From: Yersinia rohdei ATCC 43380
GTDB lineage: Bacteria > Pseudomonadota > Gammaproteobacteria > Enterobacterales > Enterobacteriaceae
Assembly: GCF_000173775.1 (NCBI RefSeq)
Contig: NZ_ACCD01000004.1
Span: forward strand, 1 to 64,000
Length of the DNA stretch: 64,000 bases
Reading direction: 5' to 3'
The notes under the pieces were generated by a model, which saw only the letters and a list, made by a program, of their open reading frames with translations, did not search any database and was not told where the DNA came from. The position numbers and the translations under genes were made by a program. Of the stretch, positions 28,857 through 37,550 are shown piece by piece. The first letter of the stretch is position 1, and each line of letters begins with the position of its first letter.

Positions 28857-30281
28857 TCAAGGTTTAACCTCGCTTTTGACCTCAATCCCCCCATGTATTA
28901 TGCCATCCTCGGTGCTTAAGGTTTTGTAATGCAGATCCACATGACTAAACGCGCTAACGATTTTTCCTCGATTATTAGCTAAATCAGTCGCATCAATCTC
29001 TATATTTTGAGTCGTAATGACATAACCATTATCATTATTGACTTTTTTCGCCTTTATTTTTATATCCGCCCCTCCAGTTACTGCTATTGATTTAATAATT
29101 CCATCCCTATTAGTAATTGAGTCCACTGCCCCAACAGAAATATGTCCACTGTTAATATAAATGCTACCCGTGCTATTGTTAACATTACGACCAAAAATTC
29201 TAATCCCAAACTTATCATTGGCGTTATAACTTAGTCCTTGCCGTCGACTTTTTATTCTTCCTCCAATATTATCAATATCACCCGAACTTCTGATTCTGAT
29301 TTTAGGCGAATCTATTTTTCCGAAATTATTTTTTATAAATGAAGCAGAGACTAAATCAGCCATTGTTTCGGCTTCAATAATGCCTTTATTATGAATGCCA
29401 CCATCCTTAGAATAAATGAATATTTTATTAGCATACATACCGCCAAGTTTAGTCACATCGACGACGACATCAATTTTATTGCTATTAGATAAATCACCGA
29501 TGGGCTTTAGGTCTACGCTACCTTTTATTGGCATGATACCAATATCATTATTACCTGTTGCGGTCAGAATATCTCCACTTCTTACCTCGCCATTTATGAT
29601 GAGTGATGCGGAGAATAAATCTAGAAAAACATTAGAATTATCATTATGTTTTAAGCCATTACTGCTAATGATTATCTTTCCTTGAGTGACATAATAACCG
29701 CCTAGATCTCCAGACCTAAAGGTTGGGATTCCTGTTGTCAGTATGACGTGATCTGTATTACTAAATTGGCAACCATTACAATAAATTCCGGATGGATTAG
29801 CAATAATGACATCAGCTTTATGACCAATTACAGCCAAGTGCCCATGTAATTCACTTTTCTTATTTGATGTCACTTCATTTAAAATAACCATTGCTGCTTT
29901 GTCGACTAAATTTGGATTACCAATAAATCCAGGGCTATCAATCATAAGGTTATTAAAAAACACTTTATTATGCCCACGACCTAGTTTTAGCGTAAATTCA
30001 TCATATTTATTATGTGATAATCCTTTTTCATTTGGCGTGGTAATATTTATCGTGGTGAACTTCGCTCCCTGACAGTGAACATTTTGAGCTTTACATGTTT
30101 TTCTTTCCTCAATATAGTGATGAATATCAGGTTGTTGATATTTTGGTGCTGTAGTGTCACTAACAATGCTGGCAAATAAAGAATGGCTAAAAAACAATAA
30201 AATCAAAAACACACAAATGAAATTTAATTTATTGAAAAATTCCTTATGCACTTCCGAGAAATATATAGTTAACCTGCTCAT
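28857..30281 (-). CDS. short two-partner-secretion exoprotein (TpsA), second copy
   Basis: The 474-residue protein is a filamentous-haemagglutinin/haemolysin type TpsA that consists of little more than its secretion (TPS) domain. Seen: a long N-terminal signal segment (to about residue 38, LLFFSHSLFA), the TPS core with GLSHNKYDEF, GNPNL, IILNEV-like MVILNEVTS, IIANPSGIYCNGC and LTTGIPTF, then beta-helix repeats ending without an adhesin or toxin C-terminus. Usual TpsA proteins are 1500 to 4000 residues. ATG 30281 is chosen for GGGGG 5 bases before it. It follows the TpsB gene by 131 bases. Target and role are unknown. Confidence 0.85.
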   Translation of the reverse strand: MSRLTIYFSEVHKEFFNKLNFICVFLILLFFSHSLFASIVSDTTAPKYQQPDIHHYIEERKTCKAQNVHCQGAKFTTINITTPNEKGLSHNKYDEFTLKLGRGHNKVFFNNLMIDSPGFIGNPNLVDKAAMVILNEVTSNKKSELHGHLAVIGHKADVIIANPSGIYCNGCQFSNTDHVILTTGIPTFRSGDLGGYYVTQGKIIISSNGLKHNDNSNVFLDLFSASLIINGEVRSGDILTATGNNDIGIMPIKGSVDLKPIGDLSNSNKIDVVVDVTKLGGMYANKIFIYSKDGGIHNKGIIEAETMADLVSASFIKNNFGKIDSPKIRIRSSGDIDNIGGRIKSRRQGLSYNANDKFGIRIFGRNVNNSTGSIYINSGHISVGAVDSITNRDGIIKSIAVTGGADIKIKAKKVNNDNGYVITTQNIEIDATDLANNRGKIVSAFSHVDLHYKTLSTEDGIIHGGIEVKSEVKP

Positions 30282-30412
30282 TTTACCCCCAATTATTTTC
30301 ATAAAATAATAACAGGTATATATTCATCTGATAATTTAATGGCCACAACCTTAAATATGCAAAATAGATATATTTATTATGATACTAAGCCTAATGACAC
30401 AAAGATAATTAA

Positions 30413-32107
30413 CTAGTATTGCCAAGTTAATGTAAAACCTAAAACTACCGGGTCAGTGTTAAAATTAGCTGGTTTATCAAGTGGAATCCCAACATTCAAA
30501 TCATAACCAAACCGACGATAATTGCCCCGAACCCCTACAGTTGCCCCCACCAAACGGTCTTTATGCAAGAATAACCCACCACTTTCGCTAACTGCACCAT
30601 AATCCACACCTAGATAGAGCTGATTGCCAACGCGTCGATTTATCCAGGCAATATTATTTTTTAAAAACCATCCTTGAGATCCTATCAATGCACTGCCCGT
30701 TGGGAAACCACGTACTGAACTGCGCCCACCAACAGAAAATTTATTATTACTCAATAGTTTATTGCGTGAATATTGCTGACTAAAGGAAGGTTGAAAATAA
30801 AAGCGCTGTTCATCCAGTGCAAAAGGAATATCCAGGGAAGCTGTGACATTAATTAGCTGCGCCTTGGGTGATGGGCGCGCACCAAACCATTGTGTTCCTT
30901 GCTGATAATTAATCCCACCGGTCATGGTCGCCCAGCGGGTATAATGCAAATGTTGTAATCCGAGTTGCCAATCAACCGTATCCTGCTGTTGAACATCCAG
31001 TTTTACATCAGCAAAATACCCCTTGGATTGACGAATTATTGTGCCAGTATAACCCACTGTTTTGTAGTTATAACCTCGCATTAAAAGACGTTGAATTTGT
31101 ATATCTAATGAACGCCAGTGGGTATGATATTTAAACGCGGTATTGGCCAATAACAAAGATTGATAGTAAGTGCCCCGAGAGCCGGTGAGACTCCACAGCC
31201 AATTACCCAAGGGAACTGAATAATGCAGGGCTACGTTATTGTTCCCTTTATCATCATGATTATCCAAATCACGGCTGATGGAAATATAAGCCAGGTCACT
31301 TAACGATAACGGATTATCGAGAAATAACGTTGCGCCCGCACGATAGCGACCAACGGCATAATGGCCGGCATCATCAAGAAAAGTATTGATACGCCAGAAA
31401 CGAGATTGCTGCCGCTTTACCACAATCTGGCTAGTTAAATCGTCACGATTTAATTGAATATCCATGGTGGCACTCACCGAAGGTAAGCGTTGTAAATTCT
31501 CTAGCCCTTGTTCAATATTGCGCAAATTCACCAAATCACCTGCCCGGTTAGGGAACAATGTATTCAGCTGGGCATAATTGTCGCTGTCTTGATGATGTTC
31601 AATCCCTTTCACCCTGCCAGGAATCAAGGCGATTGATAATACCCCGTCAGTATAACTGTCTGTCGTAAAAGTAACTTGTGAAGTGATGTAACCGTCATCC
31701 ACCATTTGCCACTGAAGTTTATTCCGCAATGCGGATAACCCTTTCTCACCCAAACATTGTCCCTGAACTTGCTTTGCCCAGGCTATTAAACGCGCGGCGT
31801 TGGGAAAAGCAGCTACATTAACCAGTTCTACACGGTCAATGACCAGACAGGATATTTCATCTGAAAAGAGAGTGCCTTCTGGTTGCACAGGTTCACTGTT
31901 CATCTTGGCATGAGACAATGGCAGCATGAGGCTATTTTTTAAATCCCGTTGTTGCTGCTCTAAAATAACAACTTGGTTTTGATTAATATCGGCATAAGCA
32001 ACCACAGGAAAGATAAAAATTAACGCCCAAAGAAAAAATAATCTCGCCGTTATGAATTTTTTATTGTTTCTATTTTTAATCCCCTCACTTATTAAATTTA
32101 ACCTCAT
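30413..32107 (-). CDS. outer-membrane two-partner transporter TpsB (ShlB/FhaC family)
   Basis: TpsB proteins are 16-stranded Omp85-type barrels that recognise the TPS domain of their exoprotein in the periplasm and export it. The 564-residue product has a signal sequence (ends VAYA), POTRA1 with CLVIDRVELVN and the QGQCLGEKGL Cys pair, POTRA2 with VTFTTDSYTDGVLSIALIPGRV, and the barrel with the L6 motif SVRGFPTGSALIGSQG, ending in Tyr (LTWQY). It sits between two short tpsA genes on the same strand, so it probably exports both. GGAG lies 8 bases before the ATG. Confidence 0.93.
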   Translation of the reverse strand: MRLNLISEGIKNRNNKKFITARLFFLWALIFIFPVVAYADINQNQVVILEQQQRDLKNSLMLPLSHAKMNSEPVQPEGTLFSDEISCLVIDRVELVNVAAFPNAARLIAWAKQVQGQCLGEKGLSALRNKLQWQMVDDGYITSQVTFTTDSYTDGVLSIALIPGRVKGIEHHQDSDNYAQLNTLFPNRAGDLVNLRNIEQGLENLQRLPSVSATMDIQLNRDDLTSQIVVKRQQSRFWRINTFLDDAGHYAVGRYRAGATLFLDNPLSLSDLAYISISRDLDNHDDKGNNNVALHYSVPLGNWLWSLTGSRGTYYQSLLLANTAFKYHTHWRSLDIQIQRLLMRGYNYKTVGYTGTIIRQSKGYFADVKLDVQQQDTVDWQLGLQHLHYTRWATMTGGINYQQGTQWFGARPSPKAQLINVTASLDIPFALDEQRFYFQPSFSQQYSRNKLLSNNKFSVGGRSSVRGFPTGSALIGSQGWFLKNNIAWINRRVGNQLYLGVDYGAVSESGGLFLHKDRLVGATVGVRGNYRRFGYDLNVGIPLDKPANFNTDPVVLGFTLTWQY

Positions 32108-32155
32108 CACATAAACTCCATTTCAGTAAAATAATTTAATGAAAAGCTATCTGCG

Positions 32156-32181
32156 CAATTAGCCACAAAGGTGGCTAATTG
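32156..32181. terminator. tpsA-tpsB intercistronic hairpin
   Basis: Perfect 11-base arms CAATTAGCCAC and GTGGCTAATTG with a 4-base loop AAAG, between the upstream tpsA stop and the tpsB start. There is no T tract. A partial stop here would make more exoprotein than transporter. Confidence 0.7.
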
Positions 32182-32215
32182 ATTAATAATAATATTTATA
32201 TTTTTGGAAGAGTGT

Positions 32216-33412
32216 TTACGCAGAACGTCCTATTCCACCACTTTGCTGTTCTTTATTTTGTTTCCCCATCAACCGGATCTCACCTCCATTAATGCTTCCA
32301 ACGGGGTTATCAGAACGGATGTTAATTCGCTTATCAGAAACTATAAAACCATCATTATTAATAAGTTCTTTCGCCTCTATCCTCACTCTTTCTGTTCCAT
32401 AAATTGCTGACACTATATTATGAGTTGTACCCGCACTCACCAGCCGTACATTCTTACCATGTATATAGGTGTCTGTATTATAAATATCGCCGCCAGCAAC
32501 CATCAGCAGCAAGCCTTTTGAATTAATTCTACCTGAGTTATTTATATTCCCTTCAGCGACAATACGTATTTTATTTGCATACATCCCCCCCATCTCACTA
32601 ATATCAATATTATCGGATAATGTCGGCATGTCAGCACGAGCCACTAATGATGATATATTTATTTTTTGTCCCGGAGATGATAATGCTATGTCATTTTTTC
32701 CTGCGACGAGGAAAACATCGTCTGCATTCAATTTACCATTAACATTGATTTTATTAGCGAATAGATCGAGATAGGCAGGTGTATCAGCACGGCCTTGATG
32801 TGTTAGTCCTGAAGTTATTCTCCCCTCATTAACATTTATATTCCCTTCTATTACTCTAAATTTTTGTAGCTTATTATTACTGAAATGTGGTGTCCCGGAG
32901 GTTAATGTCAGATGAGATACATTAGTAAATGAACAGCCATTACATTCAATGCCAGAGGGGTTCGCAATAATAACATGGGCATCTTGCCCAGCAAGCATTA
33001 CCTTCCCATTAAGGATACTGGCTTTATCAGCATTGACTTCATTTAAAATAATCTTTGCCGCCATTCCTTGCAGATGTGGATTACCATTAACCTCACGTGA
33101 TAATGCATTATTTAGAGTAACAACATCATGGAAATGTGGCGTGTCAAATTGAGTATATTTATTGTGTGACAATCCATTTTTATCGGGTGCTTGAATATTT
33201 ATAGTTGTCATTTCGCCACAACCGCCAATAATCCGACAGGGTACAGGTAACCCAGGCGGTTTTATTTTTATATCGGCCTGTTGATGATTAGGTGCTGATT
33301 TATCAGCGATAATACTTGCGGCATGAGTAGCAGACACACCATAAAATGAAAGTATTATTGAGAAAGATAGCACTGATAAAACACGTCTTTTATTACCACT
33401 ATTTAAAGTCAT
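32216..33412 (-). CDS. short two-partner-secretion exoprotein (TpsA), first copy
   Basis: The 398-residue protein is related to the TpsA at 28857-30281. Seen: a signal peptide (to about residue 31, VSATHA), then ASIIADKSAPNHQQADI, TTINIQAPDKNGLSHNKY, VNGNPHLQG, KIILNEVNADKAS, IIANPSGIECNGCSF and LTLTSGTPHF, which is the ordered TPS-domain motif set, followed by short beta-helix repeats (VAGKNDIAL, EMGGMYANKI). The chain ends soon after, with no effector domain. Cys pairs occur in CRIIGGCG and CNGC. The low G+C content contrasts with the flanking core genes and suggests acquisition. Confidence 0.87.
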   Translation of the reverse strand: MTLNSGNKRRVLSVLSFSIILSFYGVSATHAASIIADKSAPNHQQADIKIKPPGLPVPCRIIGGCGEMTTINIQAPDKNGLSHNKYTQFDTPHFHDVVTLNNALSREVNGNPHLQGMAAKIILNEVNADKASILNGKVMLAGQDAHVIIANPSGIECNGCSFTNVSHLTLTSGTPHFSNNKLQKFRVIEGNINVNEGRITSGLTHQGRADTPAYLDLFANKINVNGKLNADDVFLVAGKNDIALSSPGQKINISSLVARADMPTLSDNIDISEMGGMYANKIRIVAEGNINNSGRINSKGLLLMVAGGDIYNTDTYIHGKNVRLVSAGTTHNIVSAIYGTERVRIEAKELINNDGFIVSDKRINIRSDNPVGSINGGEIRLMGKQNKEQQSGGIGRSA

Positions 33413-33674
33413 AAATCCCCTCTTATATAATTAGTTTAACTATAATATTGCTTGTATTTCCCAGCTGAGGCTATATCCATTAGGGTTTTTAACTAGAGAG
33501 AAGTCAATATAACGAAGAAAATATAATGTGTTAGACGAATAATAAATATATAGTTCTAAACAGCAGCAATATAAATAAGATAAAAGGAGATTATTGAGAA
33601 TATAAAGAGAAATTATAATGATGGGTTTGAGAGAGACTGAGATGACATTCTGGCCATACTGAGAAAAACACACA

Positions 33675-33703
33675 CAAAAAAACCCTGACGTTTCCGTCAG
33701 GGT
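33675..33703 (-). terminator. terminator of tRNA-Pro
   Basis: CCCTGACG-TTTC-CGTCAGGG stem followed in the minus direction by seven T residues, 10 bases after the tRNA 3' end. The 300-base stretch between this and the tpsA start is AT-rich promoter sequence. Confidence 0.9.
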
Positions 33704-33712
33704 TCTTAAATT

Positions 33713-33789
33713 TGGTCGGCGAGAGAGGATTCGAACCTCCGACCCACTGGTCCCAAACCAGTTGCGCTACCAAGCTGCGCTACTCGCCG
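33713..33789 (-). tRNA. proM: tRNA-Pro (UGG)
   Basis: 77 bases including an encoded CCA. The coding strand begins CGGCGAGTAGCGCAGC, has the anticodon arm CTGGTTTGGGACCAG (anticodon TGG) and the T arm GGAGGTTCGAATCCTC, and the acceptor stem CGGCGAG pairs with CTCGCCG. It is nearly identical to E. coli proM. In E. coli a different tRNA-Pro (proK) sits between dppA and eptB, so the location is conserved. The tps locus lies directly on its 3' side. Confidence 0.98.
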
Positions 33790-33899
33790 AATCGGGGCGC
33801 ATCTTACTGCTACGCGTCTGGGCCGTCAATCACTTTTTAACAACCCACTGGCGACTGTTGCTAAAATCATCATCCGTGGCTAAAAGTGAATCATTTTCG

Positions 33900-35237
33900 C
33901 TAGATCTGCGCTTCGGCCGTCTTCAATTGCGGTGATTGCGCCCTCAGGAATGGCAGCAAGAAGAAAGCAGATAAACAGGCCGCCACCGAAATCACCACAA
34001 AGAAACCATTCCAGTGCCAGACTTCCATCACTCGTGCAATCGGGTAGCCAGATAAGGCCGCACCTAAGTAAGCAAATAACCCCACAAAGCCCGTTGCAGC
34101 GCCGGCAGCATCCTTATGCGAGCATTCCGCGGCCGCCATACCAATTAGCATCTGAGGGCCAAAGATAAAGAAACCAATGGCAAAGAAGCAACCCGCCTGC
34201 AATACATAACTGACTCCGGGCATTACCCACAATGATGCAACAGACAGGAAAATCCCAATGGCAAAAATCAGGTTCATTGGCCCCCGATTACCACGGAACC
34301 ACTTATCAGACCCCCAGCCAGCAACCAGCGAGCCAATAAATCCGCCAACTTCGAATAATGAAATTGCCGAGTTAGCCGTCATTAATGAATAGCCTTTCTC
34401 TTGTGTTAAATAAAGATTACCCCAGTCATTAATTGCAGTGCGGACGATGTAAACCAATACATAGGATACCGCCAGCAGCCAAATATATTTGTTGGTCAGC
34501 ACATAGCGCTTAATAATCTCTTTATTGGATAATCCCTGACCTTCAGATTCTTGCACCAGCTCCATAGCATCATTACGCCATTTACCCACACTAGGCAGCC
34601 CCATAGTGCTGGGTTTATCCCGCAAACGCCAACACATCAGCAAGCCTATCACCACGCCAATAATACCGGGGACAATCATGCCGTAACGCCAGCTAAAGTG
34701 CAGAGAAATAAAGCCAACTAATAAGGGAATTAATGCGCCACCAAAGTTATGTGACGTATTCCAGATGGCCCACCAACTGCCGCGCTCGGAGCGGGAATAC
34801 CAGCTGGTCAGTATTTTAGAGCATGGCGGCCAGCCCCATCCTTGGAAGAATGCATTAATAATCCACAAAGAACCAAAGACTAACAGCGAAGAACTCATCC
34901 CAAACAGGATATTGATAATCCCGGTCATGACCAGACCAATGCCCATAAAGTAACGCGGATTTGAGCGGTCGCTAATCATCCCTGAAATAAATTTAGAGCA
35001 GCCGTAAGTGATATAAAATAATGTCCCTAAAATTCCGACATCAGACATCGTCAGGCCCAAGTCACTCAACATCGCGGGCATAATGAAGTTAAAACTTTTA
35101 CGAGTGAAATAAAAAGCAGCGTAGCCGATATACATCGTCCACATTAATTGAATTCGCCAGTATTTATAAGATGAGTCAATTTGCTCTTGATTCGTTACCG
35201 GTGCCACAGTATCGCGGCTTTTGAGGAAGGACCACAT
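33900..35237 (-). CDS. uhpC: hexose-phosphate sensor UhpC (MFS)
   Basis: UhpC is a membrane protein of the organophosphate:phosphate antiporter family that senses external glucose 6-phosphate and activates UhpB. The 445-residue product has 12 spans. It resembles UhpC rather than the transporter UhpT in GYAAFYFTRKSFN, SKFISGMISDRSNPRYFMGIGL, GNRGPMNLIFA and GMAAAECSHKDAAGAATG. It follows uhpB by 94 bases in the order uhpA-uhpB-uhpC. GGGG precedes the ATG. The next gene downstream is tRNA-Pro; no uhpT is found. Confidence 0.92.
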   Translation of the reverse strand: MWSFLKSRDTVAPVTNQEQIDSSYKYWRIQLMWTMYIGYAAFYFTRKSFNFIMPAMLSDLGLTMSDVGILGTLFYITYGCSKFISGMISDRSNPRYFMGIGLVMTGIINILFGMSSSLLVFGSLWIINAFFQGWGWPPCSKILTSWYSRSERGSWWAIWNTSHNFGGALIPLLVGFISLHFSWRYGMIVPGIIGVVIGLLMCWRLRDKPSTMGLPSVGKWRNDAMELVQESEGQGLSNKEIIKRYVLTNKYIWLLAVSYVLVYIVRTAINDWGNLYLTQEKGYSLMTANSAISLFEVGGFIGSLVAGWGSDKWFRGNRGPMNLIFAIGIFLSVASLWVMPGVSYVLQAGCFFAIGFFIFGPQMLIGMAAAECSHKDAAGAATGFVGLFAYLGAALSGYPIARVMEVWHWNGFFVVISVAACLSAFFLLPFLRAQSPQLKTAEAQI

Positions 35238-35331
35238 GTTAAACCCCAGGATATTTTACAAGTAAAATCATCATGATCCGTACGCACACAAAACTAATCA
35301 GAGAAACTCTCGCCGTATACGAGAATATTTC

Positions 35332-36861
35332 TTAGTTTCCATCCGCAGGCAAAGAAATTGTGGGCAGGATCACATTCAAGCAAGTCCCGTCATCCACATT
35401 AAAACTAAAACTGCCCCCTAAGGCACTCACGCGCGATTGCATACCGCGTAATCCATAGCTTGGCGTGATACTGGCCAAATCGACACCTTTGCCGTTATCG
35501 CGGATCATCAGGTATATTTTCTGATTATCTTGCCTGGCATTAATTTCAATCCGGCTGGCCCCACCATGGCGGTAGGCATTGGTTACCCCTTCCTGGCAAA
35601 GACGATATAGCGTAATTTTGAGTGTCTCATCTATCTGGGCATCATCAATTTGCCAATATAATACGCCAACAACAGATTGATCTTGCGGGATAAGTTCGCG
35701 CATTAATGCGGCAATAGCCGCCGACAAAGGCAAATTATTTAATGCCGCAGGCCATAGTTTGGCGAGCACATCATGGACACCGTCATAGACCCGCAATGCC
35801 TGTGTTTCAATCATCTCCGCGCAAGCTAAAACCGGCGGTTGCGCGGTTAAGCGCTTGATAACACTGGCTTGGGTGCGAATAACCGTGACAGTCTGCCCCA
35901 CTTCATCATGCAGCTCGCGCGCCACATCGCGGCGGGTATGTTCCTCTGCCACCACCAAGGCTTTCGCCAACTCACGATTTTCATTCAAGCGGAGTTGTAA
36001 CTGCTGGTTTAGCTCCCGCTGGCGTTGAATCCCCGCCCCCAGTAATAACCCCGTCAAACTTTGCGCTAGCAGTGACAGCAGCAGGTCGCGGTGAGATGTT
36101 AATTGCCCAGAGGCATTAATCAGTAACACCACCCCATTAAGTAATGTGGCGACAGAAGCCCCTTGCCAACCATAGCGGTAAGACATAAATACAATAGGGA
36201 TTGCCAAACAGAATGGGGCGAAGAGATATAAATCTGACTCAGTGACGTGATTTTGCAGCCAGATACTCAAACCAAAGAGCAGCAGATACCACAAAATATG
36301 ATGCAGACGCAGATTAATGGGCTTATGAATCAGACCTGGCTCCAAAGGAAGCCAAATCTGTCGCGCCAAATAATGCCACAATAATAGGCACGTCGGGGCG
36401 ATAGTAAAACCGCCCACCAGCCCCAACAAGAGTGCCATAGCACCTTGATTACTGGCGAGTTGCCATCCCAATGCTTGTATCAATGCCGCACCAAAAATCA
36501 CCGCGCCCTGCATTAATGGCCATTGCCATTCGCTGTCATTTTTTTGATGACGCAGTAACCAGGGGGATGCCAACGCAGCCAATAAGGTGGTGGCCAACAG
36601 TAGCGGAATAGCAAACCACAGCAGAGAAACATCGCCAAACTGGTCAGTCAGCAGCCACCATAACAAGGTGTCACCCAGTAGAATTCCTGGCCAATACTGG
36701 CGTGGGCTTTGTAATAAAATTCCCATGCGCAAGCCGAAAGGGAACAGCAGCATCGCATGTAGCGGATGGTCAACAAGTTGGGTGCCGACTGACCATAAAC
36801 AAAAAGCCGCGGTGGTATAAATAAAGAATAATGCTAACAACATGATAAAGCGCTGAATCAT
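35332..36861 (-). CDS. uhpB: sensor histidine kinase UhpB
   Basis: UhpB is the membrane kinase that, together with UhpC, phosphorylates UhpA when glucose 6-phosphate is outside. The 509-residue product has an N-terminal MASE1 region with about eight spans (1-275), a short coil, the dimerisation/phosphorylation helix [14 protein letters not shown] (His318, HisKA_3 type) and the ATPase domain with TNAYRHG, DNGKG and GLRGMQSRV. Its ATG overlaps the uhpA stop by 4 bases (ATGA). Confidence 0.95.
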   Translation of the reverse strand: MIQRFIMLLALFFIYTTAAFCLWSVGTQLVDHPLHAMLLFPFGLRMGILLQSPRQYWPGILLGDTLLWWLLTDQFGDVSLLWFAIPLLLATTLLAALASPWLLRHQKNDSEWQWPLMQGAVIFGAALIQALGWQLASNQGAMALLLGLVGGFTIAPTCLLLWHYLARQIWLPLEPGLIHKPINLRLHHILWYLLLFGLSIWLQNHVTESDLYLFAPFCLAIPIVFMSYRYGWQGASVATLLNGVVLLINASGQLTSHRDLLLSLLAQSLTGLLLGAGIQRQRELNQQLQLRLNENRELAKALVVAEEHTRRDVARELHDEVGQTVTVIRTQASVIKRLTAQPPVLACAEMIETQALRVYDGVHDVLAKLWPAALNNLPLSAAIAALMRELIPQDQSVVGVLYWQIDDAQIDETLKITLYRLCQEGVTNAYRHGGASRIEINARQDNQKIYLMIRDNGKGVDLASITPSYGLRGMQSRVSALGGSFSFNVDDGTCLNVILPTISLPADGN

Positions 36862-37448
36862 AGGTTCAGCACCTGCTTCGCCAATTCAACATTATTACTG
36901 ACACAGAGTTTGGCAAATAAGTTAGCGCGGTGGACATGCACGGTTTTGGGCGACAAGCCGAGTAATTCGGCGATATCGCGCACTTCCTTGCCTTGTGCCA
37001 ATAATACGGCGACTTCGCGTTCACGGCGGGTCAAAGGATCGACCGCAATACGGGCAAGTTGTTGGGCAATATCTGGCATCAAATAGACGCCACCACTGCC
37101 AACAGTTCGGACGGCAGAAACCAAATCTTCCGGTTTACAACGTTTGCTGAGAAAGCCTCGCGCACCGCGCTCTAATGCCATCTCCACTAAAGCCGGGCTA
37201 TCATGCATTGACAACATAATGACGCCCATCCCCGATGGGAGGTCTTTCAATAAATCCAATCCACTTTCATCAGGCATAGAAATATCACAAATACAGATAT
37301 TGGCCTGTATGCCCGGTAAACCTGCACGCGCCTGTTTTGCTGAACTAAACTCCCCCACCACCTGAATGTCATCTTCCAGAGCAAGCAACTGGGCAAAACC
37401 TGAGCGCACAATGTCGTGATCATCAATAAAAGCAACACGGTAAGTCAT
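36858..37448 (-). CDS. uhpA: response regulator UhpA
   Basis: UhpA is a NarL/FixJ-type regulator that turns on uhpT when phosphorylated. ATG 37448 gives 196 residues, the E. coli length, with GGAG just upstream; the longer reading from 37529 is not conserved. Receiver domain: acidic pair FIDDH (8-11), phosphoacceptor Asp55 in ICDISMPD, and Lys in FLSKRC. Output domain: LuxR helix-turn-helix with [15 protein letters not shown] and [14 protein letters not shown]. First gene of uhpABC. Confidence 0.96.
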   Translation of the reverse strand: MTYRVAFIDDHDIVRSGFAQLLALEDDIQVVGEFSSAKQARAGLPGIQANICICDISMPDESGLDLLKDLPSGMGVIMLSMHDSPALVEMALERGARGFLSKRCKPEDLVSAVRTVGSGGVYLMPDIAQQLARIAVDPLTRREREVAVLLAQGKEVRDIAELLGLSPKTVHVHRANLFAKLCVSNNVELAKQVLNL

Positions 37449-37550
37449 GAAGAGCTCCAGCCGGGATAGTTCGAGGCTGGAGTATACCGCAACCTTATAA
37501 TTACTAGGTGGATTGGTATCAAGAATCAAATCACGGTTAAAAATAATTAG

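Noticed and set aside
28300-33790. Attachment-site repeats of the tRNA-Pro 3' end around the tps locus
   Set aside because: Looked for a copy of the tRNA end on the dppA side and found none; no integrase is present, so integration at the tRNA is not shown.
33900-35237. Reading this gene as the transporter uhpT
   Set aside because: Diagnostic stretches (GNRGPMNLIFA, MISDRSNPRYFMGIG, AAECSHKDAAGAA) fit UhpC, and the order after uhpB also fits UhpC.
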